A stretch of DNA of 64,000 nucleotides from Deltaproteobacteria bacterium (GTDB taxonomy: Bacteria; Myxococcota_A; Polyangia; GCA-2747355; JADLHG01), in assembly GCA_020848905.1 (NCBI GenBank), contig JADLHG010000029.1, positions 1-64,000 on the forward strand, given 5' to 3'. Every line of letters begins with the position of its first letter. The stretch's first letter is position 1. Of the stretch, positions 43,349 to 51,890 are shown in pieces. The notes below the pieces were generated by a model, which ran no database searches, was not told the DNA's origin, and saw only the letters and a program-made list of their open reading frames with translations. The position numbers and the translations under genes were made by a program.

Positions 43349-44143
43349 TCAGGCTCCGTCGCGCCGGCACGCTTCCACGGCGTTCTCGAAGAGGACGAGT
43401 CCTTCGCCCCGCCGCGGGGGGCGGCGTCGCCAGGCCGGGTGGTTCTCCCGGTAGAGGAAGGCCTCCGGGTGGGGCATCAGGCCGAAGAGCCTCCCCGACC
43501 GGTCGCACAGCCCGGCCATGCCGCCCGTCGAGCCGTTCGGGTTCAGCGGCCAGACCTGCGTGGGTCGCCCCGTGGCAGGGTCCACGTACCGAAGGGGGAC
43601 GAGCGCGTCGCTTTCGAGCTCCGCCACGACATGAGCGGAACCGAGCAGCTGCCCTTCGCCGTGCCGGCAGGGGAGCTCGAGGCGGTCGATCCCCTTCGTG
43701 AAGACGCACGGCGAGCTCGGATCCGCAGCGAGCGTGACCCATCCGTCGTAGAAGGTGCCGCAGGCGTTATGCGCGAGCGTCACCTTCTGGGGACCCGGTC
43801 GGCCCGCGGGCAGTAGGCCCAGGCGTACCATCGTCTGGAACCCGTTGCAGATGCCGAGCACGAGGCCGCCGTCGGCGATGAAGCGCTCGAGGGGGCCCGC
43901 GAGACGCGCGCGCAGACGATTAGCGAGCGCCCGCCCCGCACCGAGGTGGTCCCCGAAGGAGAAGCCTCCGGGGAAGGCGAGGAGCTGGGCCTGCGCGAGC
44001 TGCTCCGACCGCTCGAGCAGGTCATTGACGTGCACGACCTGCGGCTCGGCCCCCGCCAGGCGAAAGGCGTGCGCCGTCTCGGCCTCGCAGTTGATCCCGA
44101 AGCCGGAGAGCACCAGCACGCGGACGGGGCGAGGGCTAGACAT
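43349..44143 (-). CDS. purQ: Phosphoribosylformylglycinamidine synthase, glutaminase subunit
   Basis: 264 aa. Class I glutamine amidotransferase: catalytic Cys in VLGICNGFQTM, with His and Glu in MPHPEAF. It supplies ammonia to PurL for FGAM synthesis in purine biosynthesis. It is longer than the common 220-230 aa PurQ by a C-terminal stretch resembling the amidotransferase domain of large FGAM synthases. The ATG overlaps the end of purL by eight bases, so subunit production is coupled. Confidence 0.95.
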   Translation of the reverse strand: MSSPRPVRVLVLSGFGINCEAETAHAFRLAGAEPQVVHVNDLLERSEQLAQAQLLAFPGGFSFGDHLGAGRALANRLRARLAGPLERFIADGGLVLGICNGFQTMVRLGLLPAGRPGPQKVTLAHNACGTFYDGWVTLAADPSSPCVFTKGIDRLELPCRHGEGQLLGSAHVVAELESDALVPLRYVDPATGRPTQVWPLNPNGSTGGMAGLCDRSGRLFGLMPHPEAFLYRENHPAWRRRPPRRGEGLVLFENAVEACRRDGA

Positions 44144-47100
44144 CGGCCGCTGCTCCGCCGAAGGGTTCCTCGTAGCGCGCGCGCAGCTCGGAGAGCTCGC
44201 ACGCGAGCACCGGTCGGTCGCCACGGGTTACCCGGAGCGTGCTCCCCGCCGTGAACCGTCCGAGCCGGCCGAAGGGCAGCTGCCGCGCGCGGAGGTGCGC
44301 CTCGAACGCCGGAGCGTCCGACGCGGTCACGCCGAGGAGAAATCGGCCGCCGGTCTCCGCGAAGAGCGCGACACGGGGATCCAGCACCCTGCCCGGCGAG
44401 GCGACGCGTTCCAGCTCCACCTCGCACCCCAGACCTCCGGCGAGAGCCATCGTGGCCAGCCCCACGCCGAGGCCGCCCAGATGCAGCGCGTGGGCGCACG
44501 TGATCCAGCCCTCGGCGTGCGCGTCGGCGACCGCCTCGCACGCGCGTCTACAGACCTCGGGCGAAACCCGCGGCACCGCGCCCCCCAGCGTGCGCACCTC
44601 GCCGCGGCTCTCGGCCAGCATGGCCCAGAGCTCGGATCCGCCGAGCTCGGCCCCCGTCTCGCCGACCAGGTAGAGCTCCTCTCCAGCGCCGCCCGGAACG
44701 AGATCCAGGGCGCGCGCCGCGTCGGGGATCCACCCCAGCGCAGAGAAGAGGAGGGTAGGGGGGATCGAGATCTTCACGCCCCCCTTCACCGAGTCGTTCT
44801 TCATGCTGTCCTTGCCCGAGATGAGCGGCACACCGAGGGCGCGCGTCATCTCCGCCAAGGCCTCGCAGGTCCGCACCAGGGCGCCCAGCTTCTGACGACC
44901 GTCGGGGGTCTGCTCGGACTGCACGGGGTCGGGCCAGCAGAAGTTGTCGAGCCCCGCCATCGCGCCGAGGCGCCCGCCGCCGGCCACGATCCGCCGCACC
45001 GCGAGATCCACCACCCAGGTCGTCATGGCCGCGGGATCCAGGTCGGCCAGCCTCGGGGCGATCCCCTCCGCGAGGAGGATCGCCTCGTCGCGGCCGTGCG
45101 CCACGCGCATCACCGCGGCGTCGGCACGGAGGTCCCCGCGAACCCCCACGAGGGGCTTCACCACCGAGAGGCCCTTCACCTCGTGGTCGTACTGCCGGCA
45201 CTTGTCGGTCCGCGCGCAGAGGTTCAGACGTCCCACGAGCCCGAGGAGCAGCGCCCCCGGCTCCTGGACCGCGAGCTCGATACCGAGCTCGTCGGGGGTC
45301 GGAGGGGCGGGGCTCTCCCAGCTCGCCTCGAGCTCCATCACGGGACACCCGCCGTGGAGGAACTCCAGGTCCAGCTCACCCACGCAGCTCCCGGCGTACC
45401 GCAGCCGCAGGCTACCGTCGTCGGTGAAACGCCCGATCGCGGTGGCTTCCACCTCCCGCGCCCTGCAGAGGGCGAGCAGCGCCTCGAGGCTCTCAGCGGG
45501 CACGGCCAGCGTCATGCGCTCCTGCGCCTCGCTGAGGAAGATCTCCCAGGGCATGAGGCCCGCGTACTTCAGCGGGCATTTCTCGAGGTCGAGCTCCGCG
45601 CCGCCCGAGAGCCGCGCCAGCTCCCCCACCGAGGAGCTGAGGCCCCCCGCGCCGTTGTCTGTGATCGCCCGGTAGAGCCCGAGGTCGCGCGCCTCGAGGA
45701 GCGCGTCGGTCATCATCTTCTGCGTGATCGGGTCGCCGATCTGTACCGCCTGCGCCGGTGAGGCCCCGTGAAGCGCCTCGCTCGAGAAGGTGGCGCCGTG
45801 GATCCCGTCCTTGCCGATCCGGCCCCCCACCATCACGACCAGATCCCCCGGCAGGATCGCCTTCTGCTCGCTCGGCTGACCGCGCACCAGGGCGGGCATG
45901 AGGCCGACCGTGCCGCAGAAGACGAGCGGCTTGCCGAGGAAGCGCGGGTCGAAGAGCTCGAAGCCCCGCGCGTAGGGGATCCCGCTCTGGTTACCCCCGT
46001 CGATGACTCCCCGGTGCACCCCCTCGCGGATCCGCCGCGGGTGCAGCAGACCCTCGGGAATCGGCCCCTCGTGGAACGGCGACGCGAGGCAGTAGCCCCA
46101 GACGTTGGCCAGCAGGCTGGCGCCGATCCCCGTCCCGAAGGGGTCGCGGTTCACTCCGACGATCCCGGTGATCGCCCCACCGTAGGGATCCAGCGCGCTC
46201 GGCGAGTTGTGCGTCTCGACCTTGTAGGCCACGTGCAGCTCGGGAGCCACCCGCACCACGCCGGCGTTATCGTCGAAGACGGAGACCAGCCAGTCCACCT
46301 GGCGCGCGAGCTCGCGCGTGGGCTGCACGATGAAGGTCTTGAAGAGGGACTGGATCCGCGAGCTGCGCCCGGCCTCGTCGGTGTAGACGATGTTGGCGGC
46401 GAAGATCTTGTGCTTGCAGTGCTCGGACCAGGTCTGGGCGAAGCATTCCAGCTCGAGGTCCGTGGGCGACGGGGGAAGCCCCGCGGCGCTCCGTCGGTCC
46501 GCCACCGCCGGATCCTGGAAGTGCGCCCGGATCGCTCGCAGCTCGCCGACGTTGAGGGAGAGCATGCGGTCCCGACTCAGGGCCTGAAGGCCTTCGGCGT
46601 CTTCCGGCAGGGGTACCGCCACCGCCACCGGGTCCACCGTCGCCCCGGCGAGAGGCAGTTCCAGATCCTCGGGCGCCGCCTCGTAGTCGGCCCTCGAGAA
46701 GCACCGCACGCGCTCGATGAGCTCGTTCGCCAGGAGCTCGCGGCCGAGTCGCGCCGCCCCCTCGGGGGTCAGCGTCGGACCCTCCACGAGATAGAGCGTC
46801 TCGGTATAGACCTCGGGTCGGCCGGCCACGTCCTCCGCGTGGAGCTCCAGCAGATCGGCCACGAAGGTCCGTGCCGTGTGGGCCACGTTGTCGGTGACGC
46901 CGGGTCGATACCCGACCGCCACGACCCACGCCGCGCCCTCCAGGGGGAGGCGTCCGCAGGCGGATTCCTCGACGATGGGGTCGGTCAGCGCCTCCCGGAT
47001 CCGGGCCAGCTGCTCGTCGCTGAAGGCCCCGTGGAGCTTGTAGACGGTGCGCGTCCGCACGCGGGTGACGGGTAGCTGAAGGAACTGCCGGGCCGCCCGC

Positions 47101-47165
47101 GCCGCCGACTCACCGCGAGGATCGGGGGCCCCGGGACGGGCCCCGACTTCGAGTCGCACGATCAC
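44136..47165 (-). CDS. purL: FGAM synthase: PurS-like domain fused to PurL
   Basis: 1009 aa, intermediate between small PurL (about 740) and large single-chain enzymes (about 1300). Residues 1-80 resemble PurS (VRLEVGARPGAPDPRGESAA and VYKLHGAF), the linker subunit that is normally separate. The rest holds two AIRS-like halves: DNAGVVRVAPELHVAYKVETHNSPSALDP and QTWSEHCKHKIFAANI, then a second half with LISGKDSMKND. With PurQ it converts FGAR, ATP and glutamine to FGAM. The GTG start overlaps the stop of the upstream lipoprotein gene by four bases. An unusual but intact arrangement. Confidence 0.93.
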   Translation of the reverse strand: MIVRLEVGARPGAPDPRGESAARAARQFLQLPVTRVRTRTVYKLHGAFSDEQLARIREALTDPIVEESACGRLPLEGAAWVVAVGYRPGVTDNVAHTARTFVADLLELHAEDVAGRPEVYTETLYLVEGPTLTPEGAARLGRELLANELIERVRCFSRADYEAAPEDLELPLAGATVDPVAVAVPLPEDAEGLQALSRDRMLSLNVGELRAIRAHFQDPAVADRRSAAGLPPSPTDLELECFAQTWSEHCKHKIFAANIVYTDEAGRSSRIQSLFKTFIVQPTRELARQVDWLVSVFDDNAGVVRVAPELHVAYKVETHNSPSALDPYGGAITGIVGVNRDPFGTGIGASLLANVWGYCLASPFHEGPIPEGLLHPRRIREGVHRGVIDGGNQSGIPYARGFELFDPRFLGKPLVFCGTVGLMPALVRGQPSEQKAILPGDLVVMVGGRIGKDGIHGATFSSEALHGASPAQAVQIGDPITQKMMTDALLEARDLGLYRAITDNGAGGLSSSVGELARLSGGAELDLEKCPLKYAGLMPWEIFLSEAQERMTLAVPAESLEALLALCRAREVEATAIGRFTDDGSLRLRYAGSCVGELDLEFLHGGCPVMELEASWESPAPPTPDELGIELAVQEPGALLLGLVGRLNLCARTDKCRQYDHEVKGLSVVKPLVGVRGDLRADAAVMRVAHGRDEAILLAEGIAPRLADLDPAAMTTWVVDLAVRRIVAGGGRLGAMAGLDNFCWPDPVQSEQTPDGRQKLGALVRTCEALAEMTRALGVPLISGKDSMKNDSVKGGVKISIPPTLLFSALGWIPDAARALDLVPGGAGEELYLVGETGAELGGSELWAMLAESRGEVRTLGGAVPRVSPEVCRRACEAVADAHAEGWITCAHALHLGGLGVGLATMALAGGLGCEVELERVASPGRVLDPRVALFAETGGRFLLGVTASDAPAFEAHLRARQLPFGRLGRFTAGSTLRVTRGDRPVLACELSELRARYEEPFGGAAADV

Positions 47166-47722
47166 GGCGTGACCCCGTCACCCGCCTCCCGTTCGGTCAC
47201 GGCGCGAGCGGGGGACGCGCGTCCGGGGGCAGGGCTCCCTCCGCCCAGGCGACGCGCGAAGACGAAGGTGCCGCTTCCCTTGCACACCACCACGAGCCGC
47301 GCGCCGTCCCGGGCGAGCTCACAGCGCACGCTTCGCACCTCGCCCAGCGTGCACGGGCCACCGCTCCGCTTCTCGAGCACGGCGCGGAAGCGGCCCTCGC
47401 CGTCCGAGGCCGTCCCGCTCACGCGCGAGGCGAGCCGCTCCTCGTAGGCCAGCCGGCCGTTACAAAGGAAGGGCTGCCCGTTCCAGGAGGCCCACCGCAC
47501 CGAGCGGTGCCAGACACCCGCGAGCCGCCCGTCGTGCTGCTCGAGCTGCAGCTCGTGGCGGTCGATGCGCTCGTCCCCTTCGGCGTCGAAGCGTCGCTCG
47601 ACCAGGTCCCACGCTCCGGCGAGGCCTCGGGGTCCGTCCGGCGAGGCCGAAAGACGCGGACCATGCGCGCAGCCGCCGACGGCCACGCAGAGGAGAACAC
47701 CGATGGAAACCGGGTGCGGCAA
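47162..47722 (-). CDS. Small lipoprotein cotranscribed with purL
   Basis: 186 aa. The TTG start at 47722 is the only initiator, because an in-frame stop lies four codons earlier. A lipobox ending VGGC gives a lipoprotein; the mature part is beta-rich and has no recognised family (LAGAWDLVERRFD, GRLAGVWHRSVRWASWNG). It ends overlapping the purL GTG by four bases. Why a lipoprotein should be coupled to purine synthesis is not clear. Codon use is normal. The function is unknown. Confidence 0.7.
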   Translation of the reverse strand: MPHPVSIGVLLCVAVGGCAHGPRLSASPDGPRGLAGAWDLVERRFDAEGDERIDRHELQLEQHDGRLAGVWHRSVRWASWNGQPFLCNGRLAYEERLASRVSGTASDGEGRFRAVLEKRSGGPCTLGEVRSVRCELARDGARLVVVCKGSGTFVFARRLGGGSPAPGRASPARAVTEREAGDGVTP

Positions 47723-47763
47723 AGCGCCCGATTCTTACCACAGCCGCCCGCCAAGCACGGGAC

Positions 47764-47794
47764 AAAAACGGGGCCGGTCCGCCCGAGGGCCGGC
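47764..47794 (-). terminator. Candidate terminator of the Ser/Thr kinase gene
   Basis: On the minus strand GCCGG...CCGGC form a stem (47790-47794 with 47773-47777) over a GC-rich loop, followed by CCCCG and TTTTT (47764-47768). It begins about 20 bases after the kinase stop. Confidence 0.5.
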
Positions 47795-47814
47795 GCAACC
47801 TCGCGGGGCGCGGC

Positions 47815-48825
47815 TCAGACGATGGTCGTGCCCTGGCGCTCGAACTCGGAGGGATCCGCGGCCGACGGCGTAGGTTGCTCGTAGATGCGGGCCAGCGTTC
47901 CCGTGTGCATGAGGTGCCCAAGCTCGGCGCGCAGCTGGGTGACGGGGGCCAGGAGGCCGTGCGTCGCGCCGCACGCATCCAGGTCGCGCAGGATCTCGGC
48001 CGCCTCCTGGTACCGCTCGTCCCGGTCCCGCCGGAGCGCCTTCAAGATGATGCGGCTCAGCGCCTCGGGGCAGTCGGCCCGCGCCTGGCGCGGAACGGGG
48101 ATGGGGGCGTGCAAGATGCGCGTTACGGTCTGGCTCTCTGAGCGGGCCCGGAAGAGCGGTCGGCCGAGCGCCATCTCGTGCATGATGATCCCGAGCGCGA
48201 AGAGATCCACGCGCTGGTCTACCGGCAGCCCGTCGAGCTGCTCGGGAGCCAGGTACGCGCTCCGGCCGCGAAAGTCCCGTCGCACGTGGGCCTGGCTCAT
48301 CCCCGCGGCGCGTGCGATGCCGAAGTCGAGCAATCGAGGCTCGGCGTCCGGATCCACGAGGACGTTGTGGGGCGCCAGGTCCATGTGGATGATCTGCAGC
48401 GGCCGCCCCTCGAGGTCCTTGCGGGCGTGCACGTATTCGAGAGCGCGCGCCAGGCGCGTCGCGAGGTGGAGGATGAGGGGGATAGAAAGCTGGCGGTGCC
48501 GCTGGAGGGCCGAGGCCAGAAGGCGCACCAGGGTAGGGCCGCTGATGTACTCCATGGCGATGTAGTACTGCTCTCCGAGGCGCCCGAGCTCGTAGGTCTG
48601 CACGACGTTCGGGTGGGAGAGCAGCGACGCGATGCGCCCCTCGTGGACAAAGTAGCTGACGAAGTCGGTGTCGCGCGTGAGGTGGGGGAGGATGCGTTTG
48701 ACCACCACGAGCCGATCCACCCCCTCGGCGTTGCGGTGGCGACCGAGAAAGATCTCGCCCATACCGCCCACGGCGAGACGGGTCAGCAGCCGGTAGCGTC
48801 CGAATTGCTCGGGGAGCTGGATCAC
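47815..48825 (-). CDS. Hanks-type Ser/Thr protein kinase
   Basis: 336 aa, soluble with no membrane helix. Kinase subdomains are present: the Gly-rich loop LAVGGMGEIFLG, Lys in VVVKRI, alphaC Glu, catalytic loop HMDLAPHNVLV (Asp kept; the usual Lys is Ala, as in many myxobacterial kinases), DFG in LLDFGIAR, and YLAPEQ in place of APE. The C-terminal tail (about 275-336) is Ala/Arg/Glu-rich. A GTG start is used. The PP2C phosphatase at 13861-15144 could oppose it. The dyad at 48836-48863 sits in the leader. Confidence 0.93.
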   Translation of the reverse strand: MIQLPEQFGRYRLLTRLAVGGMGEIFLGRHRNAEGVDRLVVVKRILPHLTRDTDFVSYFVHEGRIASLLSHPNVVQTYELGRLGEQYYIAMEYISGPTLVRLLASALQRHRQLSIPLILHLATRLARALEYVHARKDLEGRPLQIIHMDLAPHNVLVDPDAEPRLLDFGIARAAGMSQAHVRRDFRGRSAYLAPEQLDGLPVDQRVDLFALGIIMHEMALGRPLFRARSESQTVTRILHAPIPVPRQARADCPEALSRIILKALRRDRDERYQEAAEILRDLDACGATHGLLAPVTQLRAELGHLMHTGTLARIYEQPTPSAADPSEFERQGTTIV

Positions 48826-48835
48826 TGAACACCAA

Positions 48836-48863
48836 CCTTGTATGCATTCTTACACATACGAGG
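48836..48863. promoter_or_regulatory. AT-rich inverted repeat upstream of the kinase
   Basis: CCTTGTATG and CATACGAGG (8 of 9 matched) flank a 10-base spacer, ten bases before the kinase start codon. The stretch is AT-rich against a GC-rich background. It looks like an operator for a dimeric repressor, overlapping the likely promoter. Confidence 0.45.
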
Positions 48864-48919
48864 CTGAGAGAGCAAGGCCTCCCCGCGCCGAAGATGCGTC
48901 GCGCGGCGGCCCGGCCCGT

Positions 48920-49195
48920 CTACAAGGAAGGCGTGCCGCCGGCCCCCGTCCCGCGCCGCGCATAGACCCGGTCCACGATCTCCGCCACCCGCTGGGCGTG
49001 CGGCGGCTCGCCGTGCAGCTCGAAGTCCCACCGCGCGTTGCCCCGCAGACGCTCCTGCGCGTCGGCCTTACTGTAGCCGAGCCGGTACAAGAGCGCCGCG
49101 CGCTCCGCCAGCTCGGCCTCGTACATCAGTCGGGCCTTGTCACCGGCCCGGCGATAGCTCTCGGGAACATCGGGTACGTACCAGGGGAAGCTCAT
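48920..49195 (-). CDS. Small conserved-looking protein of unknown function
   Basis: 91 aa. Strong third-position GC bias and a compact helical composition (YRRAGDKARLMYEAELAERAALLYRLGYSKADAQERL, split by short turns) argue that it is a real gene. It has no signal peptide and no recognised family. It lies between the divergent kinase leader and the barrel/cytochrome operon, on the minus strand. No clear ribosome-binding site. The function cannot be inferred. Confidence 0.6.
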   Translation of the reverse strand: MSFPWYVPDVPESYRRAGDKARLMYEAELAERAALLYRLGYSKADAQERLRGNARWDFELHGEPPHAQRVAEIVDRVYARRGTGAGGTPSL

Positions 49196-49335
49196 GGGAC
49201 CGTCGCCCTCGGGGTTGTCGAGGCCCGGACTCTACACCGCACGCGAGGAGCGCTCAAGGAACTGCGTCGCGCGTGCCGCTCGCCGCCGCGCGCCTTGCGG
49301 TCCCCGGTCCCCGTCCGTAGACTGCGACCCACTCC

Positions 49336-50748
49336 ATGGGCCGACCGCTCGCATCGCTCTTCGTCGGCTCGGTGATTCTGCTGCTCTCGGTCAGCCCGGC
49401 CCTGGCCTACGACTTCGAGGTCAGCGCCCGCACCGAGGCCTACGGCTACCAGCTCCGACGCTACGACAGAGCGGGGCTGCTGCTCCTCAACCGGCGACGC
49501 GTCACCCAGTACCTCGGCCTGCGCGTCTTCAACCTCCTCGAGCCGGGGGAGGCCCCGCGAGCTGGCCGCCCCCCCGCCTTGCTGCACCTGCACGGGCTCA
49601 TGCGCTTCTTCACGGACTTCGGGGACTACGCGCGAGCTCCCGAGCCGATCGCCGAGCTCCGCGACACGTCGTTCGAGCTGCTCAGCCTCGCCCTCGAGGG
49701 GCGCAACCTCCTCGGCTGGATCGACTTCACCGCGGGGCGCCAGTACGACCTCGAGCTGATGGACTTCTACGGCTACGACGGGCTGCGGCTGCGGATCAAC
49801 ACCCCCTGGCGCCTCTTCGTCGAGGGACACGTCGGGGCGCAGATCCACCGGGCGCGTCTATTTTCGCCGGCGGTCTTCGAGCCCGACGGGACGAGCGGCG
49901 ATCCCGCCGACGGGGCGTGGGCTCCCACCTTCGGTGTCGCCCTGGGGGTGGAGGACCTGCGGCACTTCGACCTGCGCTTGGCGTACCGTCGCACCGTCTC
50001 CCACGCCACGATGCCGCTCTTGCCCGAGCCGGCGCGCACGCAAGGGCTCTGGTCGGTGGACCAGGAGCTCCTCTTTGCCGCCCTCGGCTATCGCATCCCG
50101 CGCCTCACGTCGGAGGTCAGCGCCAACCTGCGCTACAGCCTGCTCACGGGCCTCTTCGAAGAGCTGCAGCTCCTCCTCTCGCAACCCCTCGGTACGCGCC
50201 ACCGCGTGCACCTGGAGCTCGGTCGCTACCGTCCGCACTTCGACGGGGACTCGATCTTCAACGTCTTCGCCGTCGAGCCGTACAGCGAGCTCGCTGCCCG
50301 GTACGCCGTGGACGTCGGCGAGCGCTGGCAGCTCGAGGCCCGAGGCGGGTATCGCTGGTTCTATCGCGCGGCCGTCGAAGCGGACCGCGGCGGGACGGGC
50401 GCCCTCTCCCTGTCGCTCGGTGCGGTGGCACGGTTTCCGAGGCTGCGCGCCGCCGCGGAGGCCTTCTTTCTGAGCGGATGGGGAGGGCGACGCGCGGGGG
50501 GGGACGCGGATCTCAACTGGCGCCTGGCCCGCTGGCTGAACCTGCAAGGCCGCGTGTCGGTCGCGTCCTTCGCCAACGACGAGCGCCCGAGCGACCCGCC
50601 GCTCACGAGCCTCGGCGTCGAGGCGGGGGCGACCCTTCGTCCGCTGCGCAGCGTGGCGCTGCACCTCACGGTGGAGGACAACGTGAGTCGGCTCTACCGG
50701 AGCGCCGTGCGGATGCTCGCCGTCCTGGACGTGGAGTTCGCGCCATGA
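49336..50748 (+). CDS. Outer-membrane beta-barrel partner of a multiheme cytochrome
   Basis: 470 aa. Signal peptide ending PALAY; the mature protein is almost wholly amphipathic strands (for example YDFEVSARTEAYGYQLR, LLGWIDFTAGRQYDLELMDFYGY), without the short terminal Phe pattern seen in many barrels. It would form a barrel of perhaps 20 or more strands. The ATG is set by a signal-peptide start; translation is coupled to the next gene, whose ATG overlaps this stop. The pair resembles porin-cytochrome (MtrB/MtrA-like) conduits, although this barrel is shorter than MtrB. Confidence 0.72.
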   Translation: MGRPLASLFVGSVILLLSVSPALAYDFEVSARTEAYGYQLRRYDRAGLLLLNRRRVTQYLGLRVFNLLEPGEAPRAGRPPALLHLHGLMRFFTDFGDYARAPEPIAELRDTSFELLSLALEGRNLLGWIDFTAGRQYDLELMDFYGYDGLRLRINTPWRLFVEGHVGAQIHRARLFSPAVFEPDGTSGDPADGAWAPTFGVALGVEDLRHFDLRLAYRRTVSHATMPLLPEPARTQGLWSVDQELLFAALGYRIPRLTSEVSANLRYSLLTGLFEELQLLLSQPLGTRHRVHLELGRYRPHFDGDSIFNVFAVEPYSELAARYAVDVGERWQLEARGGYRWFYRAAVEADRGGTGALSLSLGAVARFPRLRAAAEAFFLSGWGGRRAGGDADLNWRLARWLNLQGRVSVASFANDERPSDPPLTSLGVEAGATLRPLRSVALHLTVEDNVSRLYRSAVRMLAVLDVEFAP

Positions 50749-51890
50749 CCCGGCTCGGCGCACTCGTGGCCTGCCTCGTCGTGGGACTGGCCGCATTCCC
50801 CGCGGATGCCGAGAGCCCGCGATCGATGCTCTATCCGCGTCCGCGCACCGGAGTTCGTTTCGAGCACGCTCGGCACGCGAAGGTCGCGTGTCTGCGTTGC
50901 CACGCCTCGGTCGTGCGGAGCGTCTCGGCCGCGGATCGCAACCTACCCCTGGAAGAGGTCTGCCAGCCGTGCCACGCGAAGGAAACCCGCCCGCTCTCCG
51001 GCGGGAGACCGCAGCACGCGCTCGCCGGCTGCACGACGTGTCACGTCGGCTATCGCGGCGGTCCCACGGCGCCGCCCCAGGAGCCGCACCCCGAGGCGCG
51101 GGTCCACTTCAGTCACCGGCTGCACGGGGAGCGAGGCGTCGGGTGCGAGAGCTGCCACCCCCTGCAGCAGGGGTCCCCGACGCTCCCGTCGATGAGCACG
51201 TGCCTCGCCTGCCACGAGAAGACCCGCGCTCCGTCACGCTGCGGCAGCTGCCACCTGACCACGAAGGAGGGGCTCCTCAGGACCCGCTTCGGATCTGAGA
51301 TCCTGCTGCCGCGGGGCACGCTGCGGGCCGACGCGCACGACGCGGGTTTCCGACGGCAGCACGCAGCGCAGGCGCGGCGCGCTCCGAGTTATTGCGCGAG
51401 CTGTCACGCCTCGGAGCAGTGCCTGCGCTGCCACAACGGAACGCTACGGCCGCTCGAGCTGCACCGAGGAGACTACGCCTCGTTCCACGCGCAGGACGCG
51501 CGACGCGACCAGCCTCGCTGCGCGAGCTGTCACCGCAGCCAGACCTTTTGCCTTGGCTGCCATCAGCGGAGCGGGGTCGCCTCGAGCGCCGGAGGAGGTT
51601 TCAAGCCTTCCACCGGCCTCGTGTTTCACCCTCCGGGCTTCTCCTCCGTGGTCCCAGGCCCCACCCACCACGCGCACGCCGCCCGCAGGAACCTCCGCAC
51701 CTGCACGAGCTGCCATACCGAGGAGAGCTGCATTCGGTGCCACGGCAGCCGCGGGGTGGGCAAAGGCGGGTTCTCCCCGCATGGCCCCGGTTTCGTCCGC
51801 TCACCAACGTGCAGAATGCTGGCGGCGCGGAACGTGCGGGTCTGCCTTCGGTGCCACGCGGGGAGCGACCCCAAGCTGACCTGTCAGTGA
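50745..51890 (+). CDS. 13-heme periplasmic c-type cytochrome
   Basis: 381 aa. Signal peptide (cleavage near FPADA), then 13 CxxCH heme sites, about one per 28 residues. The first is ACLRCH and the last VCLRCHAG, with cytochrome c7-like repeats (HARHAKVACLRCH). A dense heme wire like this conducts electrons; with the coupled barrel upstream (ATGA overlap) it may reach across the outer membrane. There is no lipobox and no membrane helix beyond the signal. The gene overlaps the end of the convergent larE by seven bases. Confidence 0.9.
   Translation: MTRLGALVACLVVGLAAFPADAESPRSMLYPRPRTGVRFEHARHAKVACLRCHASVVRSVSAADRNLPLEEVCQPCHAKETRPLSGGRPQHALAGCTTCHVGYRGGPTAPPQEPHPEARVHFSHRLHGERGVGCESCHPLQQGSPTLPSMSTCLACHEKTRAPSRCGSCHLTTKEGLLRTRFGSEILLPRGTLRADAHDAGFRRQHAAQARRAPSYCASCHASEQCLRCHNGTLRPLELHRGDYASFHAQDARRDQPRCASCHRSQTFCLGCHQRSGVASSAGGGFKPSTGLVFHPPGFSSVVPGPTHHAHAARRNLRTCTSCHTEESCIRCHGSRGVGKGGFSPHGPGFVRSPTCRMLAARNVRVCLRCHAGSDPKLTCQ

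Noticed and set aside
47815-48825. Kinase considered a pseudokinase because HRDLKP reads HMDLAP
   Set aside because: The catalytic Asp, Asn, DFG and the VVVK lysine are all present. Many myxobacterial Hanks kinases lack the Lys in this loop.
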